Positions 20,000-32,066 are shown, numbered from the stretch's first letter. The stretch: 64,000 nt of DNA from Durusdinium trenchii (GCA_963970005.1 CAXAMN010025717.1:416703-480702), one strand, 5' to 3'. Program-made: numbers and translations. Notes: generated by a model not told the origin, from the letters alone.

Positions 20000-22900
20000 T
20001 GATCAACTTCTAAGAGCATTCCAAACTCCATTTGGGGAGTCAATTTTTCCTGATCCTCCTCGCCCCATCGAGCGGTTTTCGTTGCCGTCTCGTCCTCGTG
20101 GAAGTTGAGGCACGTTGCAAAAGAAGGAAGAGGATCCCAACCTCAGAAGGCAATTCTCGAACCATGCAATGGATTTCCGAAACGTGTCTGGATTTGTCGA
20201 GAGTCATCCCAAGTACTCCCCCGGCGCGGTTTTTTTGAGTGGGCACCAAGAAAGCCGGAAGGGGCCGTTGGCCAGCCAGTGGGTCATTGTCATGGACACG
20301 AAAGGATAATAACCAGGAGACTCCCCGATTGATGGGGAATGAACAGCCAAATGCATTCAATTAACCATATTCACTAATCCATCTCTCTGAAGCAAGCATT
20401 TTCAAGGGTCATTTTCACGCTGCTCCTGGTCGCTAGTGACCTCAACAACTCTGCGAAGGAGCCCCGGATGGTCGCCGTTCACACCAAGTGGCTGCCAACA
20501 TCACTCGTGTCTGATGGTATCGACCACCGACTTTCATGGCAAATCGAAGTGCGCGATCTCGGGCGCCCAAATGCGTCGCCCAGATGCTCAGCTCATTTGA
20601 GAAGCATGGTCTGATGACGTCTGACGTCTGAGAAATGATCAACCGGCATGGTGGACATGTCGAGATGACTTGAGTCCGAGTCCTCAAGAATAGAATCTGA
20701 TCGGCTTCATCAGCCGCATGACACCGCCGCGTGACACCAATTTATAACACTCGAATTTGGACCACCGGCGACCGCTGCATATGGAAGATGTCAACACATG
20801 GGTCTACTATGGTCAAGTATGACTGCCATGCTGAACTGGGCAGGCGCACCGAGATGTTTTTCTGGTCATGTTGAGGTTCATACAAAGCTTCCTTTTGCGG
20901 AGCTCAACACAAGCTAAGAATGCGATCCATGTCATGCGACCTCTTCTGGTTTTGCTTGTTTTGCTCCTCATGTTCTGGGCTGTTCTCTCTTCAGCCTGAA
21001 AATCTGCGGCAGGAACCTGGCCCATGTCAGCGAAAGGAACATCCTGAAGGGTGCCACATGGCGGAGAGCGGTGGAGCAGCATGAAGGTACAGCCTCCACT
21101 CATTTCATCTCATTTTTCCGCAGAAAATGGGGCATGGCCGTGTGGTTGGCGCAGCCCGGGTTCAAGAGGAACATCAACGCATGTCAGATCATGTCAGTCA
21201 TGGTTCAATCATTCAATCTGCCACTTGATTAGGTTTGTTCTGGGATCCATGGCTCGTTTGAACGATGCTTAGAATCGCTTTCGCAACTCTACAGGTGTTG
21301 GGATGGCCTTTCAAGGTAGAAGCACGAGCCGTACCAGGGGCCTCTTGCACTTTCCTTCCCTTTTCTCCGACAGGTTCGCCGCCTGCAGCATGCAGATGCA
21401 TGCAGATGATGCAAATGCATGCAGCATCACGGTACAGCCTGGTAACCAGCCCGTGGCAGGCTAGCCAAACAAACTGTCGCAAGCCTGGCGTGAAGAGCTT
21501 GGCTTCCTCTCACCAGGGTCTCAATCCCCGTGTCTCACCGTCCACTCGGTCGACCTGCTTCGCTGCATCGCGCGCCGCGCTTTAAGCGTCACCGTGGACC
21601 TTCTGGTCACTTGAGCCACCGCGTCACGGAGAGATGTGGCTAGGGGGTCAAGACCCGGAACCCTAAACATCCCTAAACATCCCTAAACCAGGGTAGCTTG
21701 ATGTAGGTTGACCTAGGGAATTATTCTGTTCTTCGGGAAAACCCAGGTGTCCCGGCTTCGACTAAACCATGTCTGTTGTCCGAGAGTCTGGTCTTCGTGT
21801 TTGCCCAAATTGTGCTGCACACTTTCAACAGCCTCCAGCCATCTCGTCAGATCATTGCTTGGAGCACCGATCATGATGGAACCGCGGACCGTGGATGCTA
21901 AAACTTCTCCTTGCAACCACAGACTCCCAGAAGTGATGGAAAAGCTCGCCACATCCACACCCGAGTCCATCCGACTCCATTCTGCAGACCCGCCCGTCCA
22001 TCCGACTTCACCCGTCAGTCCGCGCGGGTGCGCGTACCAACAGTCAGTCCGCGCGTGAAGCCGCCACTCTCCCGCGGCATGTTCTTTTTCCTTTCAAGAC
22101 GTCACGATGAGGGCGGTTTCTCGGTCTCCGGTCCCTGGGTCTCCTCTAAAAGCCGCTGCCAGACCCTGAGCCGACGTTTGGGCCGGCAGACGTGCAGAGG
22201 AGTCGCAGTGAATCCGAGGCCGTGGTGGAAGCGCCCCGTGAGGTTTCGGTGTTTTGGGCTTGCAGGATGGAATGATCTGTGGATCTGTCCAGGATGGATC
22301 AGTCAAGGGGATTGGACTTTTGGCGCTCTATTTGGAGTATGATATTTTTAGGAGCATGTTTCAAGATGCGCCATCATTTGTTCGCCACAAAGATTAATGA
22401 TTTTGCATGTGATGCTACATCAACACGGCCCTAACACGGCCGGCTGTCCAGTGGCTAGCTCGTTGGTGACGCTCGGCATGTCACAGATCTTCTCTGCTCA
22501 GAACCCATCCAAGAGACCCTTTCTGGTGTTCTTGGTGTGTATACAGTTGTCCATAGTTGTCCCCAAATAGATAGCGGCACGGTTTCCAATACATTTTTAG
22601 TGGGATTTACTTTTCTATACGTTTCTATCTATTTGGGGGGTTGATATAAGCCAGGGGTTTCTTGGAGCTCTTGGCTTGTGCCCCTTCAATGGATATCGGC
22701 TATAGGCTCAATCGCTGGCACGGGATCGGCACGGGATCGGCACGGTGGCACGGGATCGGCTGCGCTGACTCGACTTCAGGCGCCCCGGCTGGTCTGGAAT
22801 GGAAGCGCGCTTGCCGTACTCTCGAGGGTCGGGTGTGCCGAGGTCCTCGGTCGGACTTCAGCCGTTGGAGAGAGCCGGTGGCGAGAGCCGGAAAGCCAGG

Positions 22901-23380
22901 TGGCATGGGCGTTCAGTCTTTAAGCCATCCCACGGATGGCGTTTAGATGTGTTTAGTATATACAGTAGGCTATACAGTAGGTCTTCCGGCTGAAGAAGAC
23001 GTTGAGCCTTTGACTAAGCCCCGTGGTGTTTACACGTGTTACTAAGAAATCGGCTTAGCATGGCTTAGCAAAATATTGGGCCTTTGTCAAGGCACCATGT
23101 GTGTACATGGAAATGATGGAAAAAGCTATCCCAGCGCATCTCAGTACAAGGTGTGGACCATGGTGGGGACCCACATCCAGTGGCGGGATTATCCTTGATT
23201 GAACGGGGTCTTGAATATGTGTTGTGCTCCTCTCCCCCTGCTTTCGTAGTGTCTTGAAGTGTCTGTTCCACTCCCTAGACACCTCCTACATCATCCTCAA
23301 ACACCAGTCACCAGAAGCTCCTGCATCCTGCATCCTCCCATCACCCGTCCACCGCGAACGGGACCTCTCGGGACCGACCT
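20000..23380. other. No assigned gene; scattered candidate frames
   Basis: Short coherent frames exist on plus at 20115-20309 (PKYSPGAVFLSGHQESRKG) and on minus at 20460-20690 and 21720-21960 (SGSLWLQGEVLASTVRGSI), without recognised motifs. A small cacgggatcgg repeat lies at 22718-22760. I cannot support a gene model here. Confidence 0.35.
21658..21689 (+). repeat. Three copies of a CCCTAAA-containing 10-mer
   Basis: The sequence contains ccctaaacat, ccctaaacat, ccctaaacca in tandem. CCCTAAA is the reverse complement of the TTTAGGG telomere repeat used by plants and several dinoflagellates, here spaced by CAT. It is too short to be more than suggestive. Confidence 0.5.
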
Positions 23381-23389
23381 CTGACGGCT

Positions 23390-23580
23390 CCCGGCGAACG
23401 CCGCTGGCCGCTGTCCTTCGGGTCGGCCTTCGCCTGGAGCAAGAGCCGCAGCGCCCCGACGTTGCCTCGGAGGCCATGGCTGGCCGCGGGGAGCCAGCCG
23501 TGGTGGGCCGCGGGGGGGAGCCGCGAGCGGCTCGTCGTTTTTGTTTTGTGTTTGGTTTTTGGGGTCTGGGTGGTAGCCGA
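23390..23580 (-). CDS. Ankyrin-repeat exon fragment
   Basis: The minus-strand frame reads LPAASHGLRGNVGALRLLLQ then AKADPKDSGQRRSP, matching the second helix and loop of an ankyrin repeat (ALHxAxxxGxxxxVxLLLxAxADP). Ankyrin repeats are protein-binding modules and are greatly expanded in dinoflagellates. The first helix is diverged (ALH replaced by LPAAS), so this may be a decaying copy. Exon ends are not determined and no neighbouring exon was linked with confidence. Confidence 0.45.
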
Positions 23581-23879
23581 AAGGACGATGGGATGTTTCT
23601 GGAGTGCAAGGGTGAAGGGGTTCAGCTTGAAATCAGAGGGGGTGCTCTGGAGGAGGGTGTTTGTTTTTGTTTTGCCGGGGGGCAAAGGAATCGCAGATTA
23701 ATCATCGGAGGATATTGGCGGCGGATGGTGGGCATACTTTACCTGTACAGTCACTGATTGATGTGTCTTCAGAAAAGAATCCCAGGCGAATCTAGATGGA
23801 AGACAACAAAGAAGGAGGATCCTTCCTTCTTGGCTTTTTCATATTTGCCCTTCGCACTTCAGGGTGACTTTTTCACTCG

Positions 23880-24160
23880 GGGTCCCCTCTTTGTTTTTCT
23901 TATCTGTATCATCTTATCTATTGGTATGTTGGAAATCATTACATTTAGAAGTTACATCAAATGACATTTGTTTTCTTATTATTATGTAATACTCACCATT
24001 TATTTTACTTTGCTCTTATTATAATTCTATTTATCTTTACAGGATTTAAATTTATTGTTGGACTGGGATTTACTTATCATATACATATTCTCTTATATTT
24101 AATAGGAGATGCCACAATTTCTTTACAACCAAATCTACATCTCCATCCCACACTACTTCC
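23880..24160. other. AT-rich island with hydrophobic open frame
   Basis: About 280 bases are strongly AT-rich in a much GC-richer neighbourhood. On plus a 71-codon frame (23961-24176) is hydrophobic (LFYFALIIILFIFTGFKFIV). I could not match it to cox1, cox3 or cob, the usual dinoflagellate mitochondrial genes. It could be an organelle-derived insertion, a bacterial or viral remnant, or simply AT-rich spacer. Confidence 0.4.
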
Positions 24161-24169
24161 CTTTCTCAG

Positions 24170-25584
24170 GCTCTGAGCAGGGGTCTCTTTCAGGAGTTCT
24201 CCTGGTCAACCCTCCGGCCTTCGCTTCCCCGATGTCCCGCCGCGGCCGACCCGATGACTCCGCCGAAGGCGCCCCGTAGAATGCTGGTGCACAAGGGCGT
24301 ACTGCCGCTGACCAAACGCCACTCCTTCCGCGCTTCGCTGCTGCAGAGCCTGAAACGCGAGTCTGGGTGCTGGGCAGAAGAAGGTGGACGGACGCGATGA
24401 CGCGTCATTGATCATGTGACTCTGGACAGGACGTTGAGATTCGGTGCCTTTGCTGGAGCTGATGAGCTGTACCATGCTGTACCCAAGAAGTTTTGGCCAT
24501 ACCTCCAAAGAACACCATTGCCGACTTTGGTCAGAATTGGTTCCTTTTCGAAGCACGCGCATTTGACCAACCGCTTGACCAAAGACGCGCTCCAAGTGCC
24601 TGGTGAAGATCTAAGAATCCATTATTGGTTCGTCTGTTCCCAGGGTTTTGTCTGAAAAAGGACCCGCAACCCTTCAACATCACGAACCATGATTGGGTCC
24701 AACACGACCCAGTCCAGCATGGTCTAGCACTGATGAACCGCCTTTCTTCAGGAAACATCTCAAAGATGCGTCTGAGTTGAGGCCATGAGGCCACACCACG
24801 GACCACACATCGATAGTTACAGTCATCATGTCATGTATGTCCTTATTTCGTGACAAACCACCATTTGAACCACCACACATTAGATCCAGCTTCTCAGACA
24901 GGATCTCTCTCCTGTCCTCAAACCACATGGGACATATAACCGGTTGGTGGGAAGTCCCTCCGAAGCATCAAGAACCTGCATAGAAGACCTCGCGGGGCAT
25001 TCCTGGCCCTCTTCACTGGCAGCTCATACGTGCTCAAGATTGCTCAAGAGCTTATCGGGCTATCGTGTATTGCATGGCAAGACAGGTTATGAAAGTCTTG
25101 CTTGAAACGAATTGCTTATATTTGATTAACATATATATATATATATACATATTATAAAATATTACTAAATCGACCAAAGGCTAAGGCTCCACCGACTTCC
25201 AAAGATTCAGCGACAACCATTTTCCACAACTCTTCAATGTCATTAGCTGCGAACCTCAGATGATCACTACTCTTGAAAGCCTCGAACGCTTCGAACGCGG
25301 CAGTAGGGTCCGACGTGGAGATCTTGATGGAGCAGGATGGTGACATCAACCAGTCAAGTGAACGGCGACTGCAGAAGCTTCTCCCTCCGAAGTGCTCGCC
25401 GCTGAGAGCGATTCAGCGCAAGCAGCGGTGCTTGTCCGGTCTCCTGTGCTTGTCCTTGACGGGAAAAGAACATGCCCAAACGTGACCCAGGACGGAGGTG
25501 TCTAGGGTCTCAAATCAGTTCTGAGGGACCAAGGGCTGATTGGAGCTTCTGGGTGATTTGATATCAAAGCCAGGTTTTGCAGAT
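24170..25584. other. No gene recognised
   Basis: A compact GC-rich segment at 24200-24420 has open frames on both strands without motif. A (TA)n tract occurs at 25129-25147. The rest downstream of the RCC1 gene's stop looks non-coding. Confidence 0.4.
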
Positions 25585-26786
25585 TCATTGTGATTGACCC
25601 ACGTCTTCAATTGTGGCCGACGGATTTGCCCTGCAGATCGAGGCCAACAACTGTCCATCAGGCAAGACAACTCGAAGACTTTGGATTTTCAAGGCATTTG
25701 CAATGCGATCCTGAGTGTCAAGAGCAAGGTCGGAACGACCTGCCTTCAAGCGCAACACTTCATCTCCAGCCAAATCCCAGCATTTCAGCACGGCTGCATC
25801 ATCTTCGAAGAAGCAACCGAGCTGTAAAATATGGTCCGCAGCAAATTGTGTGTGATCGCACACGTATCGACAGCTGGGGGCTCCAAAAGTGAAGAACTCG
25901 AACCAAGACTTCAAAGACGGGATGTTACATTGTCCTTCAGCATTTTGTCCACAAGCCACTACACTCCCATCGCTTCGGAGAAGGGCTGAATAGAAACTTC
26001 CTGCCGAAATCTGGGTGTAAAACATTCCCTCATCCAAAGGTGGAATGTTGCATTGTCCGCTAGCATTCATTCCGCAAACAACTGCGCTGCCATCACTTCG
26101 TAGAAACACTGTATGAAAGGTACCTGCAGAAACCTGGGTGTAAGTCATTCCCTTGTCTAGAGGCGGAATGTTGCACTGTGGGTCGATGATTCTTCCACAT
26201 GTAACAGCGCTGCCATCACTTCGGAGAAGCACAGTATGCAGAGTACCTGCAGAAGCCTGCGTGTAGGATATTCCCTCATCCAAAGGTGGAATGTTGCATT
26301 GTCCATAATCGTTCTTTCCGCAAGCAACAGCACTCCCATCACTTCGCAGAAGTACCGTATAGAACCCGCCTGCAGAAACCTGGGTGTAGAACATTCCCTC
26401 ATCCAACGGTGGAATATTGCATTGTCCTTCATCATTCAGTCCGCAAGCAACCGCGCTGCCATCACTTTGGAGAAGCACATTGTGATATCTTCCTGCAGAA
26501 ATCTGGGTGCAGGATAGTCCCTCCTCTAGAGGTGGAATGTTGCATTGTCCGTAGGCATTCCATCCGCAAGCAACAACAGAGCCATCACTTCGAAGAAGCA
26601 CTGTATGAAGCCTTCCTGCTGAAACTTGGATGTAAGACATTCCTTGATCCAAAGGTGGAATGTTGCACTCTCCAAATGCGTTCAGTCCGCAGGCAACAGC
26701 GCTACCATCACTTCGCAGAAGGACTGTGTGAGACTCACATGCGGACACCATGAGCAAGTGGTCTCTCGACCAAGTTGGGCAAAGAT
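25585..26786 (-). CDS. RCC1-repeat protein with C-terminal ubiquitin-like segment (last exon)
   Basis: The exon starts at 26786 after a good acceptor (TTTTGTGTTCCTAG) and ends with TGA at 25587-25585, giving about 400 codons. Seven tandem 41-residue repeats follow the pattern HTVLLRSDGSAVACGxNxxG, QCNIPPLDEG, xxYTQVSAG. This is the RCC1-type blade motif and implies a seven-bladed propeller. The C-terminal 100 residues include VLKCWDLAGDEVLRLKAGRS and RVVLPDGQLLA, a ubiquitin-like fold signature common at dinoflagellate protein termini. Propellers of this type bind proteins or chromatin; this one has no evident catalytic domain. The repeats are near-identical at nucleotide level, pointing to recent duplication or gene conversion. 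Upstream exons would lie beyond 26.8 kb but were not identified. Confidence 0.8.
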
Positions 26787-26944
26787 CTAGGAACACAAAA
26801 GAAAGTCATCAGAATCCATCAAGGTTATAGAAGGTGAGAAGCATCTATTTATCACCCACATATTGTATAACTGTATAACCCATAATATCTCCCGGGCCGT
26901 ATATCCCTACGTCAATTGCTCAAGGTCCATTTCTCTTCGTTTCT

Positions 26945-27054
26945 CCTCGCGCTCCGCATCGCTCCGCATCGCTCCGCATCGCTCCGCATCGCTCCGCNNN
27001 NNNNNNNGCTCCGCATCGCTCCGCATCGCTCCGCATCGCTCCGCATCGCTCCGC
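26945..27054. repeat. GCTCCGCATC decamer array interrupted by a 10-N gap
   Basis: At least eight to nine visible copies of the decamer gctccgcatc flank the Ns at 26998-27007. The true copy number is unknown because the gap falls inside the array. Open frames through it (SDAERCGAM-type repeats) are artefacts. The array sits just upstream of the RCC1 exon on the coding strand. Confidence 0.9.
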
Positions 27055-27699
27055 TCGTTTCCAGAAAAAGCAGGCCCAGGCACAAGGCACACCAAAGGAC
27101 AAAGCCTGGTGAGCTCCAGAATCGGATCGATAACTGGCTCTTCAACTGTGCGGTGCGTGACGAGGGCGACCGCGACGAGAGAGGCGACCCGGCGACCCAC
27201 GGCGTGGGGAGGCTGAGGCGAAGGCGCGAAAAGCGCTGGCGCATGACGTGAGGATGGCGTTGCGTTGCGTGGGATGAGAGAAAGGATTAGTTTCAGAAGT
27301 TTGGATGTGTTTCCTGAAGAATCCAAGTGATTCTCTAGAGTTCTCCTAGAGTTTCAGGAAGACGAGTATTTTATGTTCTTCTTCCCTCTGGCATGCACCT
27401 TTCCAACTACACTTTCTCTCACCACCTAGGAGGTTCTCGCCTTGGCAGCTTCTTGGTCTTTGCTGCGCTTCACACAAAGTGGAGGTGTTTGCAACGTCAA
27501 GGACAAATTGAATGTTGGAGATGTCTTCAAACAAGTGGGATGAAACCACGACCACATCGAGGCACGGCCCAGTCTTCACCTGGACTCTTCATCTCTTCCT
27601 ACGTGACGGCGTCCCGGTCTGACGCACAAGTGACGGCGTCCCCGCGTGACGCCGGGAGTCCGGCAGAGCAGTCCCCCCTGCCGCACCTGCAAGCCTTCC

Positions 27700-27860
27700 T
27701 TCAGAAGGTTTTGAAGGCACTCGGAGGTGAAGTCTGTACAGTGAGCTGCCACCACGTGCAACAACCCTACGCCAGCAAATTGATAGAGAGGATCTGCACC
27801 ATACTCCTCGCGACGAACAGCAAGGTTGCGCGCAAGAAAGCATGCAAACACATGCTCCAT
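27700..27860 (-). CDS. Candidate ankyrin-like exon
   Basis: The minus-strand frame reads EEYGADPLYQFAGVGLLHVV, then AAHCTDFTSECLQNLLKEGL. The LLHVVAAH...ECLQNLLKEG spacing resembles a diverged ankyrin repeat. It lies between the better repeat at 28.4-28.5 kb and the RCC1 exon on the same strand and could belong to one multi-exon gene. The downstream end runs into low-quality frames after about 27700. Confidence 0.35.
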
Positions 27861-28384
27861 ATGAATTCATCTTCTTGAAGGTTTTATTAATCAGTCTTCA
27901 TGAATTCATGCTTCATGTGACTCCTTCTCGGTCCGGTCTCCTTCGTTTGACCCAATTGGATGAAGCTATAATACCACCGCTTCTTTCAGGGCGCAGGGCG
28001 CAATGACCCCCAGTATTGGACCGCTGCCTATCGAAAGCATGTTGGCATCTAAAAACGGCCTTGACCACGCGATCGAAGCAACCTTCTTCAAGATCTTCAC
28101 CGAATTGACGGATGTTCTGGGAGGTCGAACGAAAAGGCATTGAGGGATTAGATGGGATTGGAAGTGGGATTGGATTCGAAGCATAGTCAGGTTATTGCCG
28201 GATTTGACCTCCAGTCATGTTTCTTTGTTTCTCCAATGCATCAGCATCAATAAATGCTTGTGATTCCCCCTTGCTTGTCATTCCGAAAAATCTCCCCACA
28301 CTCCAACGAGCTTTGTGTCGGCCCAAAGCCAGACCCCGAAGGCGCTCGCCGCTCGCATCTTGCCCGAAACGCGCTCGCCGCTCC

Positions 28385-28500
28385 AGTAGGGAGCAGAAAA
28401 GACGAGCATGGTCCGATGCCGCTGCGAGCATAATCGGCGTCAAGCACAGCTTGTCTTGGTGGTTCACGTTGGCCGAGCACCTCAACAAGGTCCTGGTGCG
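28385..28500 (-). CDS. Ankyrin-repeat exon
   Basis: The frame reads LLRCSANVNHQDKLCLTPIM, then LAAASDHARLFCSLLERRA. This is a full 33-residue ankyrin repeat: N-terminal loop with NVNHQDK, TPIMLAAASDH helix, LFCSLLERRA helix. Usual function is protein binding. It is one of several isolated ankyrin exons on this strand (also 23.5, 29.6 and 34.4 kb). Confidence 0.55.
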
Positions 28501-29554
28501 CTAACGGTGCGGCGCGAGGTTTCTCCGGCCGAGCACGCAGATAAAGAAGATAAAAAAGGCGGCCCGCACCGGTTTTTCGGGTTGCTTCTTTCAGGGGCGG
28601 ATGCTGAGGAAAACGGAGGAGCAAGTCTCAACCTTTTGAGTACCGAACCCATGGTTTCAGGTGCCCAAAAATTCATGGCCGTCATGGCATGCGCCCTCAG
28701 CTTTGGGCCGCTTTATTGATGTTCAAGCAACACCTAAGGTTCCTCCGCACGCATGAACCATGCCGGAATGACCACATCTCCGTCACTCGCCGTCACTTGT
28801 GGGCGCAAGGGGCACCGTTTTGGTGGGGCCTCCAAATGTGTTGCGCAGAGGTGCGATCCTGCGATCGTTCCACAAGAAGAAGCCCTTTCCTCCATGGGGA
28901 ACCCCCCCCACCCCTGTGGGTGCGGAAGAAGCGGCGACCCCGGAACGACCTTTTTGGGGACACCATGGGAGACCATCGGGGACACCACTTCAATGGGATG
29001 GGTGCACCATGGTGAACCCTCGAAGGGGTTTTGCTCTTCAAACTTCCCAAAAAGCCACTGAGAGAGCGGCACAAACACCGGTCCCTACGACCTTTTTGGG
29101 AGCGATCATGTGCTGGTATTTTTCTCACCGCGTGCAGGGTGTTATGATCATTGCTCATGCAAAGACTGGCGTCTTCTTTTTGCTGGTCAACCATTTTCAA
29201 AGCTGGCTCAAAACATGCGTTCCACAAAGTTCTGCAGGAAACCACCCTGAAACATAGATCCACAGCACTTGGCTAGACAAGTGATCATAGGGGACATCTG
29301 GGGCGGCCTTTACCCAAATAGAGTTCAACCCATCAACCAATTCTGCAGGGAGTTGGCATGATCCACCATGATCCACCGAACCCTGAGTCATGTCTTGATG
29401 GACATGACCTGAGTCCCCTGACCCTCCCAACCCAATGGCTTCACCAATGGGTAGACGGTCAGTCGACTGCTGCATTTTCCACCGCACCCCACGAGCTCGG
29501 AACGGCGATGCTCTTGGACGCCGAACATGCGCCGAAGACTCGGCGGCAAGACTT

Positions 29555-29632
29555 GGGTCCTGCAACTGGCTTCGTTGCCCATCTGGCAAGCGATCATCAA
29601 TGGAGTGATCCGGTCATCATCTAAAGCGTCCA
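29555..29632 (-). CDS. Ankyrin-repeat exon
   Basis: After an acceptor-like CATGTCGGTCAG the frame reads VDALDDDRITPLMIACQMGN, followed by EAS. The DxDxxTPLMxACxxGxE pattern is the first half of an ankyrin repeat. The exon appears to end near the AG|GA at about 29565. It is probably the same gene as the 28.4 kb exon, separated by about 1.1 kb with no exon recognised between. Confidence 0.45.
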
Positions 29633-29935
29633 CCTGACCGACATGGGTTCCAGCGACCGGGAGGGAATCGACCCGATCTATATAATCTCTCCTCCAAGGA
29701 CCAGGAGTGGTGGGCTGTGGGAAGACGTGGCTGTTCCTCAGCTCGACCCCGTGGCTCTCAGGATTTTAGGGTGCATGTAAATGTTGGATCCTGATTAGTA
29801 ATAAGGTTCTCAATAATGCTAAGCTTTTCAAACAGTAATTCGACCTCATCTTTGTTTTGAGGGTTCTCTGTTGTGTCATTTTTGGTTGATCCTAATCTTT
29901 AATAGTTGACAACATATATATAGTTATATAGTGTT

Positions 29936-30240
29936 TTTCCCCCAAGAGGAACATCCTTTCCTGAGATCTTAATGCCAGTAAAGCCATGGCACTTGTATAA
30001 ATGATATAGGTTTCTTTAGTTCTTCTTCAAAACTCACAGCTTAAAAACCATCAATTCTTTAACCAATCCTTTATGTGAAGATTGCTCCTAAACAAATGTT
30101 CAAGGTAGTAGAGCAGGAAGGCCCCTGATCCTTAATAATAGATCTGCTTAAGGGCCCTCAATAGTGAAAAAGTGTATTCCCCATGAATATTATATCCTTT
30201 CCTGAAATCTCAACACCATTAAGCCAATGACTGGCTGGCT
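29936..30240. repeat. Diverged direct repeat, spacing about 239 bp
   Basis: The segment beginning atcctttcctgagatcttaa near 29952 recurs as atcctttcctgaaatctcaa near 30191, with matching flanks (…agtaaagccatgg versus …attaagccaatga). This is an old tandem duplication or two copies of a small element in AT-rich sequence next to the Copia-like gag. Confidence 0.55.
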
Positions 30241-30304
30241 GAGATCTAGTTGCCGATAATAATATCTTACAAAGAACAAAGAACCTGAGACTGAAGGTGC
30301 ATAC

Positions 30305-31695
30305 TTACAATCTCCGAAATGAAAAGAAAGGAGAATCAATACTACAATCAATTGCAAAAATAGGTTTGTCCGTTGTCTGCCCGTCAGTCTGCTTTTGCTT
30401 CTGCTTGCGTTGTGCCCGCCAAGTTGTAGATTTGCACTCTGCAGTTTCGTGCACAATGTCTATACTGTCCGCACTTGTAGCAAATGTTTGTTGCATCTTT
30501 GCCGCGTTCCGTTTCCTTTGCCCCGTGCTTGTCTATGCTGGTTCCATCCTTTGCCTTGATATCCGGCATTGCCCTGTCAAATGGGTGTCTGCTGCTAGCC
30601 ATCGTGTTTTCCTTTTCCTTTCCTTTTGTAGTGCTGCTGATAGCCACCGAACCCGCATCCTTTGCCGTATCCCTTTCCTCCTCTTCCTTTGTAGCAAGGA
30701 CTCTATTAGGTGGAGGCCATCGCACGTAGGTTGGAGGCCATCGCTACTAGTAACAAGAAGCTACTAGGAACAAATACCTTGTCCTTTTCCTTTGTTCTTT
30801 CCTTTGCTTTTGATTGCTCCTATGTCCATAGGTGGCGCACTTCCGCCGTAGCTTGTTCCAATGCTCCAGGACTGTGCCCACATCTTGCTGAATGCTGTTG
30901 TTGCTCTATAGACTCTATTGTATTCCATGATTAAAATGAAAGTAAATTGCAATTAGAAGAACCAATAATGATAAATCCTTTAAAATCCTTTAAATGTTTG
31001 GAGGTTATCGGTCATTCTATCTCGCTGTATGTTTTGGTTGAGTTGTAGCTGCTGCTGTCAAGGCCCCCATTCTTTCCCTTAGAAGGAAGAATCTTTTTCT
31101 TCTCGCCTTCACTTGGTCAGGCGGTGCTGTTGAAGTGTCGCATTCGAAGCTGCAAAGGTCGCCAAGTGTGCTGCTGTTGAAGTGTCGACGTTTTGGCTTT
31201 CGCAGTTGTGTGAGGTAGCCGATGCTCCTGTATATCTCGAGAGATGGCGAGTTTTTCGGTGGCATCGTTGTCTATCTATCTCGAAGCCGGCTCCTCGCGT
31301 TGGTCTTGTCTGCATATTGTTGCGACTCCTCGCGTTGGGATGCTCTCCTCGCAGTATGCATTTTCAGGTCTGTGCGAACAGAAGGGTACCCATGCACGTC
31401 GCCTTCTTCCCTTGTAGATGCTGCTGCCACAAGGTCGACTTCTGTGACGTTGTGACATTGTTTGTTCTGCTTATTGCACTAGCTCTGTGTAGTCATTGTC
31501 CAGTAGGCCTATGCATGCCGTGAAAATGTACTTCCATTCTTCAAAGGTGCCATAGTCACCATTGTAGAAAGGAGGCTTCAGCTTGTATCGGTGTATTGAT
31601 GCTAGCTGATAGTCCTTGTTGTTCATCTGCTTGTGCTGCTGGTGAGTCCATTTCAAGTTGTGCCGGTCCATTTGATGCTTGTGCCATTGTTGCAC
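30305..31695 (-). mobile_element. Copia-like gag remnant
   Basis: From 31695 downward the minus strand reads KLKPPFYNGDYGTFEEWKYI, then FTACIGLLDNDYTELVQ. This is the N-terminal gag signature of Ty1/Copia-type elements (FxGxxxxFxEWKxxxxxYIxxLD). Further on come PPMDIGAIKSKGKNKGKGQG (30850-30780) and a zinc knuckle CYKCGQYRHCARNC (CX2CX4HX4C, about 30465) followed by RVQIYNLAG. The pieces lie in different frames with stops between them, so the gag is broken. No protease, integrase or RT was found downstream (below 30300). It is a truncated, decayed copy. Confidence 0.6.
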
Positions 31696-31959
31696 TTCAG
31701 CCCCGAGTGTTCTGGGATCAAGGCTTACTCTGACTTATATACTCTAGTTACTCTAGTTTATTGTCTCAGTTGTGCTTGCTTGTGTGTTGGGCTCTGCTTG
31801 CTCTTGCTTTGTTGTCAGAGCTCACCTGGAGATGTTGCCAGGATCACTGCTCTGCTACCATGTTAAATGTCGAACGTTTCGTTTGCGCACACTGTGATTG
31901 TTTGTTCCTGAGCTCAAGGGCCCTGCAGTATTGTCACTGACTCATTGTGACATTGTATT

Positions 31960-32066
31960 TCACCTCTCTCTCTCTCTCTATGTCTCTCTGTGTCTCTCTC
32001 TCTCTCTCTATGTCTCTCTGTGTGTGTGTCTCTCTGTGTGTGTGTCTCTCTCCCTCTCTCTCTCGA
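31960..32066. repeat. TC/TG dinucleotide-rich microsatellite
   Basis: The plus strand has alternating blocks of (tc)n and (tg)n with tctctctgtg junctions. It produces serine/leucine-rich false frames. Confidence 0.9.

Noticed and set aside
26863..27326. SDAERCGAM / RIAPHRSASL repeat proteins
   Set aside because: Translations of the decamer array across an assembly gap.
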